A stretch of DNA of 51,781 nt from Hyphomonas sp. (GTDB lineage: Bacteria; Pseudomonadota; Alphaproteobacteria; Caulobacterales; Hyphomonadaceae): positions 1 through 51,781 of the forward strand of contig NZ_PNMA01000029.1 in NCBI RefSeq assembly GCF_013823385.1, read 5' to 3'. Positions 33,219-40,332 of the stretch are shown here, piece by piece; within the stretch, counting starts at the first letter, position 1, and each line of letters starts with the position of its first letter. The notes beneath the pieces are model-generated. The model was not told where the DNA came from. It worked only from the letters and a program-made list of their open reading frames with translations, and ran no database searches. Position numbers and translations under genes: made by a program.

Positions 33219-33652
33219 CCGCCCCGCTTCCCGGCCGCCCCACCCCCGCCGTCGGCACCGTCTGCTTCCGGGGAGACGACGTGCTGCTCATCCGGCGCGG
33301 CACGCCCCCGCTTGCCGGAGATTGGTCGCTGCCTGGTGGCCGCATCGAATTTGGCGAGCGCACAGAGGCCGCCGCCCTGCGCGAGCTGAAAGAGGAAACG
33401 GGCGTGGAGGCCCGCCTCATCGGCCTCATTGATGTGGTCGATGCCATCTTCACCTCCCGCCGCTCGGGCGAGGTTGCGCGGCATTATGTACTGTTCGATT
33501 TTGCCGCCGTCTGGATTTCCGGCGACCCCGTCGCGGGGGATGATGCTGCCCACGCCGAATGGATCTCGCCGGAGCGTCTCGCCGCCCTGCCCCTCTGGGA
33601 GGAAACCCGCCGGGTGATCGAAAAGGCCCGCGCGATGGCCGCCGCCCTCTGA
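33215..33652 (+). CDS. Nudix hydrolase
   Basis: A 145-residue Nudix protein. The complete Nudix box (G-x5-E-x7-REUxEExGU) runs from G42 to V64, with Glu48, Arg56-Glu57 and Glu60-Glu61. WSLPGGRIEFGERTE is the visible core. It hydrolyses a nucleoside diphosphate linked to another moiety; the short length and context resemble ADP-ribose/NADH-type or MutT-like housecleaning members. It is coupled by a four-base overlap to the RNA methyltransferase gene. A GTTGGAG repeat begins about 20 bases after its stop codon. Confidence 0.94.
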   Translation: MTAPLPGRPTPAVGTVCFRGDDVLLIRRGTPPLAGDWSLPGGRIEFGERTEAAALRELKEETGVEARLIGLIDVVDAIFTSRRSGEVARHYVLFDFAAVWISGDPVAGDDAAHAEWISPERLAALPLWEETRRVIEKARAMAAAL

Positions 33653-33655
33653 AAA

Positions 33656-33733
33656 AACGTCCGCCGCTTGCAGCGCCGTTGGAGTTTTTTGGCCATCGCT
33701 TGGAGGAATCGTTGGAGTTTTTTGCGGCCCTTA
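33656..33733 (+). repeat. Stop-proximal GTTGGAG repeat, copy B
   Basis: GCGCCGTTGGAGTTTTTTGG at 33673-33692 begins 20 bases after the Nudix stop codon, with a second GTTGGAGTTTTTTG unit at 33711-33724. A small stem CGCT-TGC-AGCG precedes the first unit, as in copy A. The orientation is the same as the upstream gene. Confidence 0.75.
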
Positions 33734-33822
33734 TCCCCCATTTATTTTCTTGACCCGCCCCTGCGTCAGGTCTGTCTGTACGCTTCAGTCATCCAGAAGA
33801 TTACCAGGGAGGAATCAGGTTC

Positions 33823-34608
33823 ATGGTCTACAAACCCTTCGATTTGAGCGGCAAGGTCTGCGTCGTCACCGGCGGAAACAAGGGCATTGGCCTCGGCATG
33901 GTAGAGGCCCTCGCCGCCTCAAACGCCGATGTCGTGATCTGGGGCCGCAAGACGGCTGACAACGATGCCGCCGTCAAAGCCGCCTCCGGTCTCGGCACCG
34001 GCAAGGTCAAGGCCTGGGCCGTCGATGTTGGCGAAGAAGCTCAGGTTATCAAGGCGATGAAAGAGGCCGAAGAAGAATTCGGCCGCATCGATTGCTGCAT
34101 CGCGAATGCCGGCGTCGGCCGTGGCGCTGCCTCCTTTGAAACCATGACGCTGGAGACCTGGGAATATAACGCCCGCATCAATTCCGTCGGCGCCTTCTTC
34201 ACCCTGCGCGAAGCGGCCAAGTCGATGGTCGCCCGCGCCAAGAAGGGCGACCTTGGCGGCAGCCTCGTCGGCACCGCCTCCCTCGCCGGCATCGAAGGGG
34301 CTGGCCGCAACCAGGCCTACGCCCACACAAAGGGCGGCCTCATCGCCATGATGAACGCCTGCGCCGTCGAGTATGGCCGCTACGGAATCCGCGCCAATTC
34401 CATCCTCCCCGGCTGGATTGCCACCGACATGACCGAAGGCGCCCAGGGCCAGGAAGTCTTCACCTCCAAGGTCATCTCCCGCGTCCCGATTCGCCGCTGG
34501 GGCGAACCGGCAGACTTCGGCGGTATGGCGGTTTACCTGGCTTCGGACGCCTCGAAATACCATTCGGGCGACACGCTGGTCATCGACGGCGGCTACGCAA
34601 AGTTCTGA
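33823..34608 (+). CDS. SDR family oxidoreductase
   Basis: A 261-residue classical SDR. The coenzyme motif is TGGNKGIG at 16-23, IANAG at 93-97, and the catalytic residues fit S153, Y166 and K170 (YAHTK). AGGGAGGA lies 11 bases before ATG 33823; TTGACC at about 33751 may be a -35 element. It is followed by a bidirectional terminator, so it is monocistronic. The NADP- or NAD-dependent substrate is unknown; fatty-acyl or polyol substrates are common for this type. Confidence 0.92.
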   Translation: MVYKPFDLSGKVCVVTGGNKGIGLGMVEALAASNADVVIWGRKTADNDAAVKAASGLGTGKVKAWAVDVGEEAQVIKAMKEAEEEFGRIDCCIANAGVGRGAASFETMTLETWEYNARINSVGAFFTLREAAKSMVARAKKGDLGGSLVGTASLAGIEGAGRNQAYAHTKGGLIAMMNACAVEYGRYGIRANSILPGWIATDMTEGAQGQEVFTSKVISRVPIRRWGEPADFGGMAVYLASDASKYHSGDTLVIDGGYAKF

Positions 34609-34679
34609 GGCTCTGCCAGGGCGCGGGACGGCACATCCCTCCCGCGCCGCAAAGCGGTCCGTATGGGAATTAACCACAA

Positions 34680-34718
34680 AAGAAAAGGCCGCCTCCCGAT
34701 GGGAAGCGGCCTTGTCTT
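34680..34718. terminator. Bidirectional terminator
   Basis: AAGGCCGC (34685-34692) pairs with GCGGCCTT (34706-34713), with an inner CCC/GGG stem. TGTCTTTT follows on the plus strand and CTTTTCTTTTG on the minus strand, so it can end both the SDR gene and the convergent small lipoprotein gene. Confidence 0.85.
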
Positions 34719-34743
34719 TTAGCCGATCAAGCCGGCCCGCAGG

Positions 34744-35004
34744 TTACTGCGGAGCAACTTCTTCGATAGCTTCTTCGGTCGCTTCAGCAGCTTCTTCAGC
34801 AGCGCCTTCGACAGCAGCAGCGGCGTCAGCAGCAGCTTCTTCGGTGGCTTCGTATGCTTCGACGACTGCTTCTTCAGTGGCTTCGCCAGCTTCAGCAGCA
34901 GCTTCTTCGACGGTCGCCGGCTCAGCTGCCGGAGCAGCTTCTTCGGTGGCGCCGCAAGCGGCCAGAACGAGCGCAGCAGCGCCGATCAGGAACAGATTTT
35001 TCAT
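34744..35004 (-). CDS. Small Ala/Glu-rich lipoprotein
   Basis: An 86-residue protein with a lipoprotein signal, MKNLFLIGAAALVLAAC (lipobox LAAC, Cys17). The mature 70 residues are almost only Ala, Glu, Thr, Val and Pro, with repeats such as EATEEA and EEAAEATEEA, one Tyr and no Lys or Arg. It should form one long, very acidic helix anchored by lipid. It has its own terminator (34680-34718) and upstream region, where GGTGCT-TT-AGCACC (35041-35054) forms a dyad. No family is recognised. Its neighbour at 35168 has the same composition. Confidence 0.8.
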   Translation of the reverse strand: MKNLFLIGAAALVLAACGATEEAAPAAEPATVEEAAAEAGEATEEAVVEAYEATEEAAADAAAAVEGAAEEAAEATEEAIEEVAPQ

Positions 35005-35114
35005 GTTGGTAGTACCCCTGTTGTGTTCTTGCGAACGGCCGGTGCTTTAGCACCATTGTCCCGTTACTGAAAGTTCATTCTTCAGATAGGGAAAGCCTTT
35101 CGCGGGCTGGTTAC

Positions 35115-35148
35115 AGAAAAGCCCCCTCCCGCTACGGGAAGGGGCGAT
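35115..35148 (-). terminator. Terminator of the 35168 Ala/Glu-rich gene
   Basis: On the minus strand, GCCCCTTCCCG-TAG-CGGGAGGGGGC makes an 11-position stem with one wobble or mismatch, followed by TTTTCTG. It begins about 20 bases after the stop codon at 35168. Confidence 0.85.
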
Positions 35149-35167
35149 TATCGCAATTTATGCCTGC

Positions 35168-35392
35168 TTATTCAGCAGTCTCGTCAGCGGCTTCTTCAGC
35201 AACTTCAGCAGCTTCTTCGGCCACTTCGGCAGCGGCTTCAGCTTCTTCAGCGGCTTCTTCAGCAACGACTTCTGCTTCGACGACAACTTCAGCGGCTTCA
35301 GCGGCGACTTCTGCTTCAACCGGCGGCTCGGCGGCAAAGGCCACACCGGCGACGAAAGCTGCAGCGGCAACACCTGCGAAAAGTTTCTTCAT
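35168..35392 (-). CDS. Small exported Ala/Glu/Val-rich protein
   Basis: A 74-residue protein. The signal peptide (MKKLFAGVAAAAFVAGVAFA) has a typical AFA cleavage site. The mature 54 residues contain only Ala, Glu, Val, Pro, Asp and Thr (AEPPVEAEVAAEAAEVV..., ending EEAADETAE), with no aromatic, basic or Cys residue. It is predicted to be a single acidic helix in the periplasm. Upstream, GAGGGGAAG serves as ribosome site. It has its own terminator and is followed, 160 bases on, by the similar lipoprotein gene, so this looks like a duplicated but diverged pair. Confidence 0.8.
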   Translation of the reverse strand: MKKLFAGVAAAAFVAGVAFAAEPPVEAEVAAEAAEVVVEAEVVAEEAAEEAEAAAEVAEEAAEVAEEAADETAE

Positions 35393-35608
35393 AAGAGCTT
35401 CCCCTCTTAACGTTTATTGTCTGATGACACCCGTTACCCGGATCAACCCGGCCAACGTCCAGAGTTTTGGCGACCGATCACGGCCAGATTGCGGCAAAGT
35501 GGCGGCAAAAAAGGCAAGATTGGCACTTCGCTTCTGCTCTTGCGTTGACGCTGGGGCGGCAGTTTAGCCCTGAAGCCAAGCATTCGCTCCGGTAAAGGGA
35601 CAAAGAAG

Positions 35609-36586
35609 ATGGCCATCAAGACACGCCTCACTGATCTGCTAAAAGTTCAGCATCCGATCATGCTCGCCGGCATGGGCGGGGTTTCCTATGCGGAAGTCTG
35701 CGCCGCGATGTGTAATGCGGGCGGCTATGGCGTGCTCGGCATGGCCGGCACCTCGCCGGATTTCATCGCCGGACAGATGAAAAAGGTGCGCCAGCTGACC
35801 GACAAGCCCTTCGGCGTCGACCTTCTGGCCGCCAGCCCGGAAAGCCTCGAAGAATCGGTCGATGTCATCATCAATGGCGGCGCCGACAGCTTCATTGCCG
35901 GCCTCGGCGTGCCCATGCCGATCATGGACCGGCTGAAAAAGGCAGGCCTGAAGGTCATGGTTGTCGGCGGCGCGGTGAAGCATGCCATCAAGGCCGAGCA
36001 GGCCGGCTGCGACGCCGTGATTCTCCAGGGCGGCGAAGGCGGCGGCCATACCGGCCTCGTCGGCACCATGCCGCTCGTTGCCCAGGCCGTTGAAGCGGTG
36101 AAGATCCCCGTCATCGCCGCTGGCGGCATCTATGATGGCCGGGGCCTCGCCGCCTCCCTCGCCCTCGGCGCCCAGGGCGTCTGGATGGGCACGCGCTTCA
36201 TCGCCTCTGCCGAAGCCCACGCCGCCAACATGTACAAGCAGGCCGTCGTTTCCGCCGAGGACACCGACACGACGCGCACCCGCTGCTACTCCGGCAAGCC
36301 AATGCGCTGCCGCACCAATGACTACATCAACGACTGGGAAAGCCGCCCGCAAGATATCAAGCCCTTCCCCTTCCAGGCCATCCATTCGACCCAGACCGGC
36401 GTCATCGGCGGCATTGGTGGGATCACGGACGAAGCGAAGCTTTCGATGGACAAGTCCTGCTTCGCCATGGGCCAGTCGGCCGGCGGCGTGAAGGAAGTGA
36501 AGCCCGTCGCCGAAATCGTCGCCGACATCATGCGCGATGCCGAAGCCGCCATCACGCGGATGGCAGCCCTGCGCGTTACGGCCTGA
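35609..36586 (+). CDS. Nitronate monooxygenase-like flavoprotein
   Basis: A 325-residue FMN-binding TIM-barrel protein of the nitronate monooxygenase/2-nitropropane dioxygenase family. Family blocks are HPIMLAGMGGVSYAEVCAAM, AGGYGVLGM, QGGEGGGHTG (flavin phosphate/active-site His segment), IPVIAAGGIYDGRG and GAQGVWMGTRFIAS. It oxidises alkyl nitronates or acts as an NAD(P)H:quinone-type flavoenzyme; the family is mixed and the substrate uncertain. AAGGGA precedes ATG 35609. A strong terminator follows, so it is monocistronic. Confidence 0.92.
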   Translation: MAIKTRLTDLLKVQHPIMLAGMGGVSYAEVCAAMCNAGGYGVLGMAGTSPDFIAGQMKKVRQLTDKPFGVDLLAASPESLEESVDVIINGGADSFIAGLGVPMPIMDRLKKAGLKVMVVGGAVKHAIKAEQAGCDAVILQGGEGGGHTGLVGTMPLVAQAVEAVKIPVIAAGGIYDGRGLAASLALGAQGVWMGTRFIASAEAHAANMYKQAVVSAEDTDTTRTRCYSGKPMRCRTNDYINDWESRPQDIKPFPFQAIHSTQTGVIGGIGGITDEAKLSMDKSCFAMGQSAGGVKEVKPVAEIVADIMRDAEAAITRMAALRVTA

Positions 36587-36608
36587 CAGGCCAGCCCAGA
36601 CCGGAATT

Positions 36609-36644
36609 GCGTGGGGCAGGCCCAGCCTGTCCCACGCTTTTTTT
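36609..36644 (+). terminator. Terminator of the nitronate monooxygenase-like gene
   Basis: GCGTGGGGCAGGC (36609-36621) pairs with GCCTGTCCCACGC (36625-36637) with a single G-T wobble and a CCA loop, followed by seven Ts. It lies just before the end of the convergent corA gene. Confidence 0.95.
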
Positions 36645-36646
36645 GG

Positions 36647-37651
36647 CTACAGCCAGCCGCGCCATTTGAAGAACTGGTAAGGCACGATGGCCGAGAGGAT
36701 CATCAGGCCAATCGCCATCGGATAGCCATAAGGCCAGGAAAGCTCCGGCATGTATTCGAAGTTCATGCCATAGATTGACGCGATCAGTGTCGGCGGCAGG
36801 AACACGACGGCCGCCACCGAGAAAATCTTGATGATGCCGGTCTGCTCGATATTGATCATGCCGAGCGTGGCATCGAGCAGGAAATTGATCTTCTGTGTCA
36901 GGAAGGTCGTGTGATCGCTCAGCGATTGCACATCGCGCGACAGCGTGCGGATGCGGCCCTCATATTCCTTGCCCGGCTTGCGGCTCGCGGCGATTTCCAC
37001 CCCGAATGTCAGAAGGCGCTGAAACGAGATCAGGCTCTCGCGCGCCTTGGAGAGAAGGTCTCCCTTGCGCCCGATCTGCTGGAGCACGGCCTGATAGTTT
37101 CGCGGCTTGGGCTTGGCGGGCTTCTTCGTCTCCGCCGGCTCACCCCCCATCACCTTGGGCGCATTGATTGCGAAGATGTTGTCGGAAAGCGAATCAAGCT
37201 CATGCCCCGTCCGCTCCAGCACATCCCCTATCCGCTCGATCAGCCCCTCCAGCAGGCCAGTCACAACACCGTCCGCAGTATAGGTCGCGTTCTTCTGGCA
37301 ACGCACAATGAAAGCATCGATGGAGCGCGGCTCTGCATAGCGCACCGTTATCAACTGCTCCCCCTTCAGAATGAAGGTGATCGGCGAGAGCAGCACATTA
37401 TCCGCATCTGTGTGGGACAGCATCATGGCTGTCATGAAGGTGGCGCCATCTTCAGTATAAAGACGGCTGGAGACCTCAATCTCGCTCATTTCCTCAATGG
37501 TCGGCACATCAATGCCCAGCGCGCGTTCGACAGCGGTCTCTTCGTCCCTGTCGGGCCGCAGCATGTCTACCCAGACGGCTCCGTCCAGATGCTCGAGCGT
37601 ATCGCCGGAATGGACGAAACGGCCATCGGTATTGGTGAATGTGCGGATCAT
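36647..37651 (-). CDS. corA: Magnesium/cobalt transporter CorA family
   Basis: A 334-residue CorA-type divalent cation channel. A long cytosolic N-domain (VWVDMLRPDRDE, IEVSSRLYTEDGATF) leads to two C-terminal membrane helices, with the signature YGMNFEYMPEL after the first (GMN at 295-297) and a basic end (FFKWRGWL). A Lys/Pro-rich insert, ETKKPAKPKPRN, interrupts the helical stalk around residues 175-186. It forms pentameric Mg2+ or Co2+ channels in the inner membrane. It lies 64 bases after the sugar dehydrogenase gene on the same strand. Confidence 0.95.
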   Translation of the reverse strand: MIRTFTNTDGRFVHSGDTLEHLDGAVWVDMLRPDRDEETAVERALGIDVPTIEEMSEIEVSSRLYTEDGATFMTAMMLSHTDADNVLLSPITFILKGEQLITVRYAEPRSIDAFIVRCQKNATYTADGVVTGLLEGLIERIGDVLERTGHELDSLSDNIFAINAPKVMGGEPAETKKPAKPKPRNYQAVLQQIGRKGDLLSKARESLISFQRLLTFGVEIAASRKPGKEYEGRIRTLSRDVQSLSDHTTFLTQKINFLLDATLGMINIEQTGIIKIFSVAAVVFLPPTLIASIYGMNFEYMPELSWPYGYPMAIGLMILSAIVPYQFFKWRGWL

Positions 37652-37715
37652 GGGCGGCCCCCGGAACTGGTCCGCCCATGTCTGCTCAAAGTCGCGGGCA
37701 ATGGCAACTGCCCGG

Positions 37716-38894
37716 CTAGTTGCTGGCAGGCGTCAGGCGGATAAGACGGCCATTGTCGCCATCTTCCAGCACATAGATCGCCCCGTCCGGCCCTTCTTCG
37801 ACCTCGCGGATACGCTTGTTCCAGCTATACCGCCCCCCTTCGGAGGCCCGGGCACTTTCTTCATCGATCTTGACGCGGATCAGCGCCTGGGAGGAAAGGC
37901 CGCCGATAAAGGCATTGCCGTTCCAGTCCGGAAACATGCCGCCATAATAGATGACGAGCCCCGCCGGGCTGATCGCCGGCACCCAGTAGGCGGCGGGCGC
38001 AGCAAATTCAGGCCGTGTGTCATGATTGGGAATCTTGCGGCCATCATAATGATCGCCATTGGAAACTTCCGGATAGCCGTAATTCTCGCCGCGAATGATG
38101 AGGTTCAGCTCGTCGCCATGGGCCGGGCCCATTTCCTGCGCCCAGAGGCGGCCGGAATTGTCAAAGTCGATGCCCAGCGGGTTGCGGTGTCCCAGCGTCC
38201 AGACCTGCGCGGCCACCCCGCCCTGATCGGCGAAGGGGTTATCCGCCGGCACGCTGCCATCCAGATTGAGGCGGACGATCTTGCCCATATTGCTGTTCAT
38301 GTCCTGCGCCGGGGTGAACAGCTGGCGGTCGCCCGACGTGATGAAGAGGTGCCGGTCGGGCGAGACCACCATGCGGTGGCCATAATGTCCGCTGCCGGTA
38401 TGCTTGGGCGTCTGCTCCCAGATGATCTTCCGTTCACTGAGCGCCCCGCCCGTCTCCGTCAGGCTCAGCTTCGCCAGTTCCACCACGGCATTCGATGCCT
38501 CCATATTCTGCGGCTCACGCGCCGAATAGGAGAGATAGATTTCGCCTGTCTTGGCAAAGTCGGGATGAAGGATCACATCGCCGAGCCCGCCTTGCCCCCA
38601 GGGTTGCACTTCCGGCCCGCCGGTGATCTCGCCGGCCTTGGTGCCATCGGCGTTGAGCAGCCAGAAAGTGCCTGCCTTCTCGGTGACCAGCGCGCGGCCA
38701 TCGGGAAGAAATGTCATCGCCCAGGGCGCATCAAAGGTTTCCAGCGGGGTTGCGGTGAGCTTCACCCGGTCAGAGCCGGTTACGGTGAAACTGCCCTGCC
38801 CTCCGGCGGCTGAGTTTTCAGCCGGCGTCGCGCAGGCGGCAAGGGCCATGCCGGCCGCAAGGGCTGCGGCGGAAACAAGCTTGAGATGTCGCAT
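37716..38894 (-). CDS. PQQ-dependent sugar dehydrogenase (soluble GDH/sorbosone type), lipoprotein
   Basis: A 392-residue exported beta-propeller. The signal ends in the lipobox LAAC (Cys21). The propeller contains DAPWAMTFLPDGRALVTEK, GQGGLGDVILHPDF, GHYGHRMVVSPD, TLGHRNPLGIDF, EMGPAHGDELN and ENYGYPEVSNGDHY, all typical of the glucose/sorbosone dehydrogenase family that uses PQQ. It probably oxidises sugars or alcohols in the periplasm; PQQ synthesis genes are not in this window. GAGGAG precedes ATG 38894. The D-2-hydroxyacid dehydrogenase gene lies 25 bases upstream on the same strand, a likely operon. Confidence 0.93.
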   Translation of the reverse strand: MRHLKLVSAAALAAGMALAACATPAENSAAGGQGSFTVTGSDRVKLTATPLETFDAPWAMTFLPDGRALVTEKAGTFWLLNADGTKAGEITGGPEVQPWGQGGLGDVILHPDFAKTGEIYLSYSAREPQNMEASNAVVELAKLSLTETGGALSERKIIWEQTPKHTGSGHYGHRMVVSPDRHLFITSGDRQLFTPAQDMNSNMGKIVRLNLDGSVPADNPFADQGGVAAQVWTLGHRNPLGIDFDNSGRLWAQEMGPAHGDELNLIIRGENYGYPEVSNGDHYDGRKIPNHDTRPEFAAPAAYWVPAISPAGLVIYYGGMFPDWNGNAFIGGLSSQALIRVKIDEESARASEGGRYSWNKRIREVEEGPDGAIYVLEDGDNGRLIRLTPASN

Positions 38895-38919
38895 TATGGG
38901 GTACTCCTCTGTATCCGGA

Positions 38920-39915
38920 TCAACCGGCCATGAAGGCGGACCGGTCTACAAGATGCTTCAACGTTTCATTGTCCAGATAGTGCCGCAGGTTGGCAAGAAA
39001 AGTCTCATCCCCCCGGGCAATGGTTCCGGGCGTATCGGAGCTGTCATGCGGCGTGATCACGACCTTGTGATGCCGCCAGAGGGGGCTTTCTTCCGGCAGA
39101 GGCTCGGTCTGGGTCACATCGAGGGCCGCAAAGGCGGGCCGCCCGGCGTCCAGCGCCGCCATCAGCGCGGCCTCATCCACCAGCGCGCCGCGCCCCAGAT
39201 TGAGGAACAGGGCATCGGGGTTCATCGCCGCAAAGAAGGCCGCGTTCGCCATGCCCTCGGTCTCCGGCGTGTGCGGCGGGCACAGCAGCACGGCATCTGC
39301 CCCCGGCAATTCCGCCATCAGCGTGTCCGGCGGCGCAATCCGCGCGGCGCCCTCGGCCGGCCCCGGCGTGCGCCGCATCCCCGTCACCACCCCGCCCAGC
39401 GCCGTTACCCGCTTGCCCACCGCCTGCCCGATCGAGCCATAGCCCACGATCAGCCAGCGCGAGCCGTTCATCTCCCGCACGCGGATGCGTTCCCACTTTC
39501 CCTCCGCCTGATTTGCCCGGTGGCCCGGCCCGTCGCGGAAAAAGTCCAGCGCCTGCCAGATTGCCCATTCGGCCATGGCTTCGGCCTGGGTATGGTTGGT
39601 GGTGTAGCGCCGCGATTTCTGCCCGATGGCCACCAGCGCCGGGTTTTCGATGCCGGCAGCGGCCGACTGGAACCAGTCAAAATCCGGGCTTTTCAGGATC
39701 GCCGTCATGAATTCGCGCACAGACGGCGAATAGAAGGCATCAATATTGCCAAACGCCAGATGCACCTCCGGCATCCCCTCCAGCGCCGTGGACGTCCAGG
39801 CATCATGGAAGCGCTGGGCGTCGTCCACCGTCACGATGTTCAGAGCAGTGTTCAGCCCCTTGAGCCGGGGCGCGATGCGCGCGAAAGTCCGCGCATGAAG
39901 AAGAAGCGTTTTCAT
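38920..39915 (-). CDS. D-2-hydroxyacid dehydrogenase
   Basis: A 331-residue NAD(P)-dependent 2-hydroxyacid dehydrogenase. The Rossmann motif is VGYGSIGQAVG (157-167). The catalytic set fits Arg in NLGRGALVDE, Glu in DVTQTEPLPEESPLW and His in VITPHDSSDTPG. The substrate domain begins MKTLLLHARTFARI. ATG 39915 is chosen from homologous architecture, though no strong ribosome site precedes it. Its first 21 bases overlap the divergent start of the TIGR02301-like gene, which is unusual; one of the two starts may be further in. It likely interconverts 2-ketoacids and D-2-hydroxyacids. Confidence 0.9.
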   Translation of the reverse strand: MKTLLLHARTFARIAPRLKGLNTALNIVTVDDAQRFHDAWTSTALEGMPEVHLAFGNIDAFYSPSVREFMTAILKSPDFDWFQSAAAGIENPALVAIGQKSRRYTTNHTQAEAMAEWAIWQALDFFRDGPGHRANQAEGKWERIRVREMNGSRWLIVGYGSIGQAVGKRVTALGGVVTGMRRTPGPAEGAARIAPPDTLMAELPGADAVLLCPPHTPETEGMANAAFFAAMNPDALFLNLGRGALVDEAALMAALDAGRPAFAALDVTQTEPLPEESPLWRHHKVVITPHDSSDTPGTIARGDETFLANLRHYLDNETLKHLVDRSAFMAG

Positions 39916-40332
39916 GCCTGCCTGCTTAGCTTGGCCCTTGCCGCCAGCACAAGCGCGCTGCCCGCCCTGCCGCAGGGAAACCTGCCCGTGCGCGGGCCTG
40001 ATTATTTCCGCGACGCGGCGGATCTGGCCGGCGTTCTGGGCGGGGCCCATGCCATTCGCGTGCTCTGCAATGGCAATGAAGACCAGTATTGGCGCCGCTA
40101 CATGGCCGATCTGCTGGCCGTGGAAGCGCCCGAGCCCGGCAATCTGCGCTCCTCGCTCGTTTCGGCCTTCAACCAGACCTACAGCCAGACCAGCGATCAG
40201 TTCCGCATCTGTGATGGCCGTGCGGTGGAGGCAGAAGCCCGCTATGCGCGCACCGGCGAGCAGATCGCCGGGCGCCTCGCCAGCCATTATTTCCCGAAAG
40301 ACGCCCGCCGGGGCGGAGGAGGAGCCGAATGA
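39895..40332 (+). CDS. TIGR02301-like exported protein
   Basis: A 145-residue protein with a signal peptide (MKKKRFHACLLSLALAASTSA) and a mature helical domain. Segments DLAGVLGGAHAIRVLCNGNED, WRRYMADLLAVE, LVSAFNQTYSQTSDQFRICDG and ARYARTGEQIAGRLASHYF match what I recall of the alphaproteobacterial TIGR02301 family, including its two cysteines. The function of the family is unknown. ATG 39895 lies 20 bases inside the divergent dehydrogenase gene. Its stop codon overlaps the gamma-glutamyltransferase start (ATGA). Confidence 0.8.
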   Translation: MKKKRFHACLLSLALAASTSALPALPQGNLPVRGPDYFRDAADLAGVLGGAHAIRVLCNGNEDQYWRRYMADLLAVEAPEPGNLRSSLVSAFNQTYSQTSDQFRICDGRAVEAEARYARTGEQIAGRLASHYFPKDARRGGGGAE

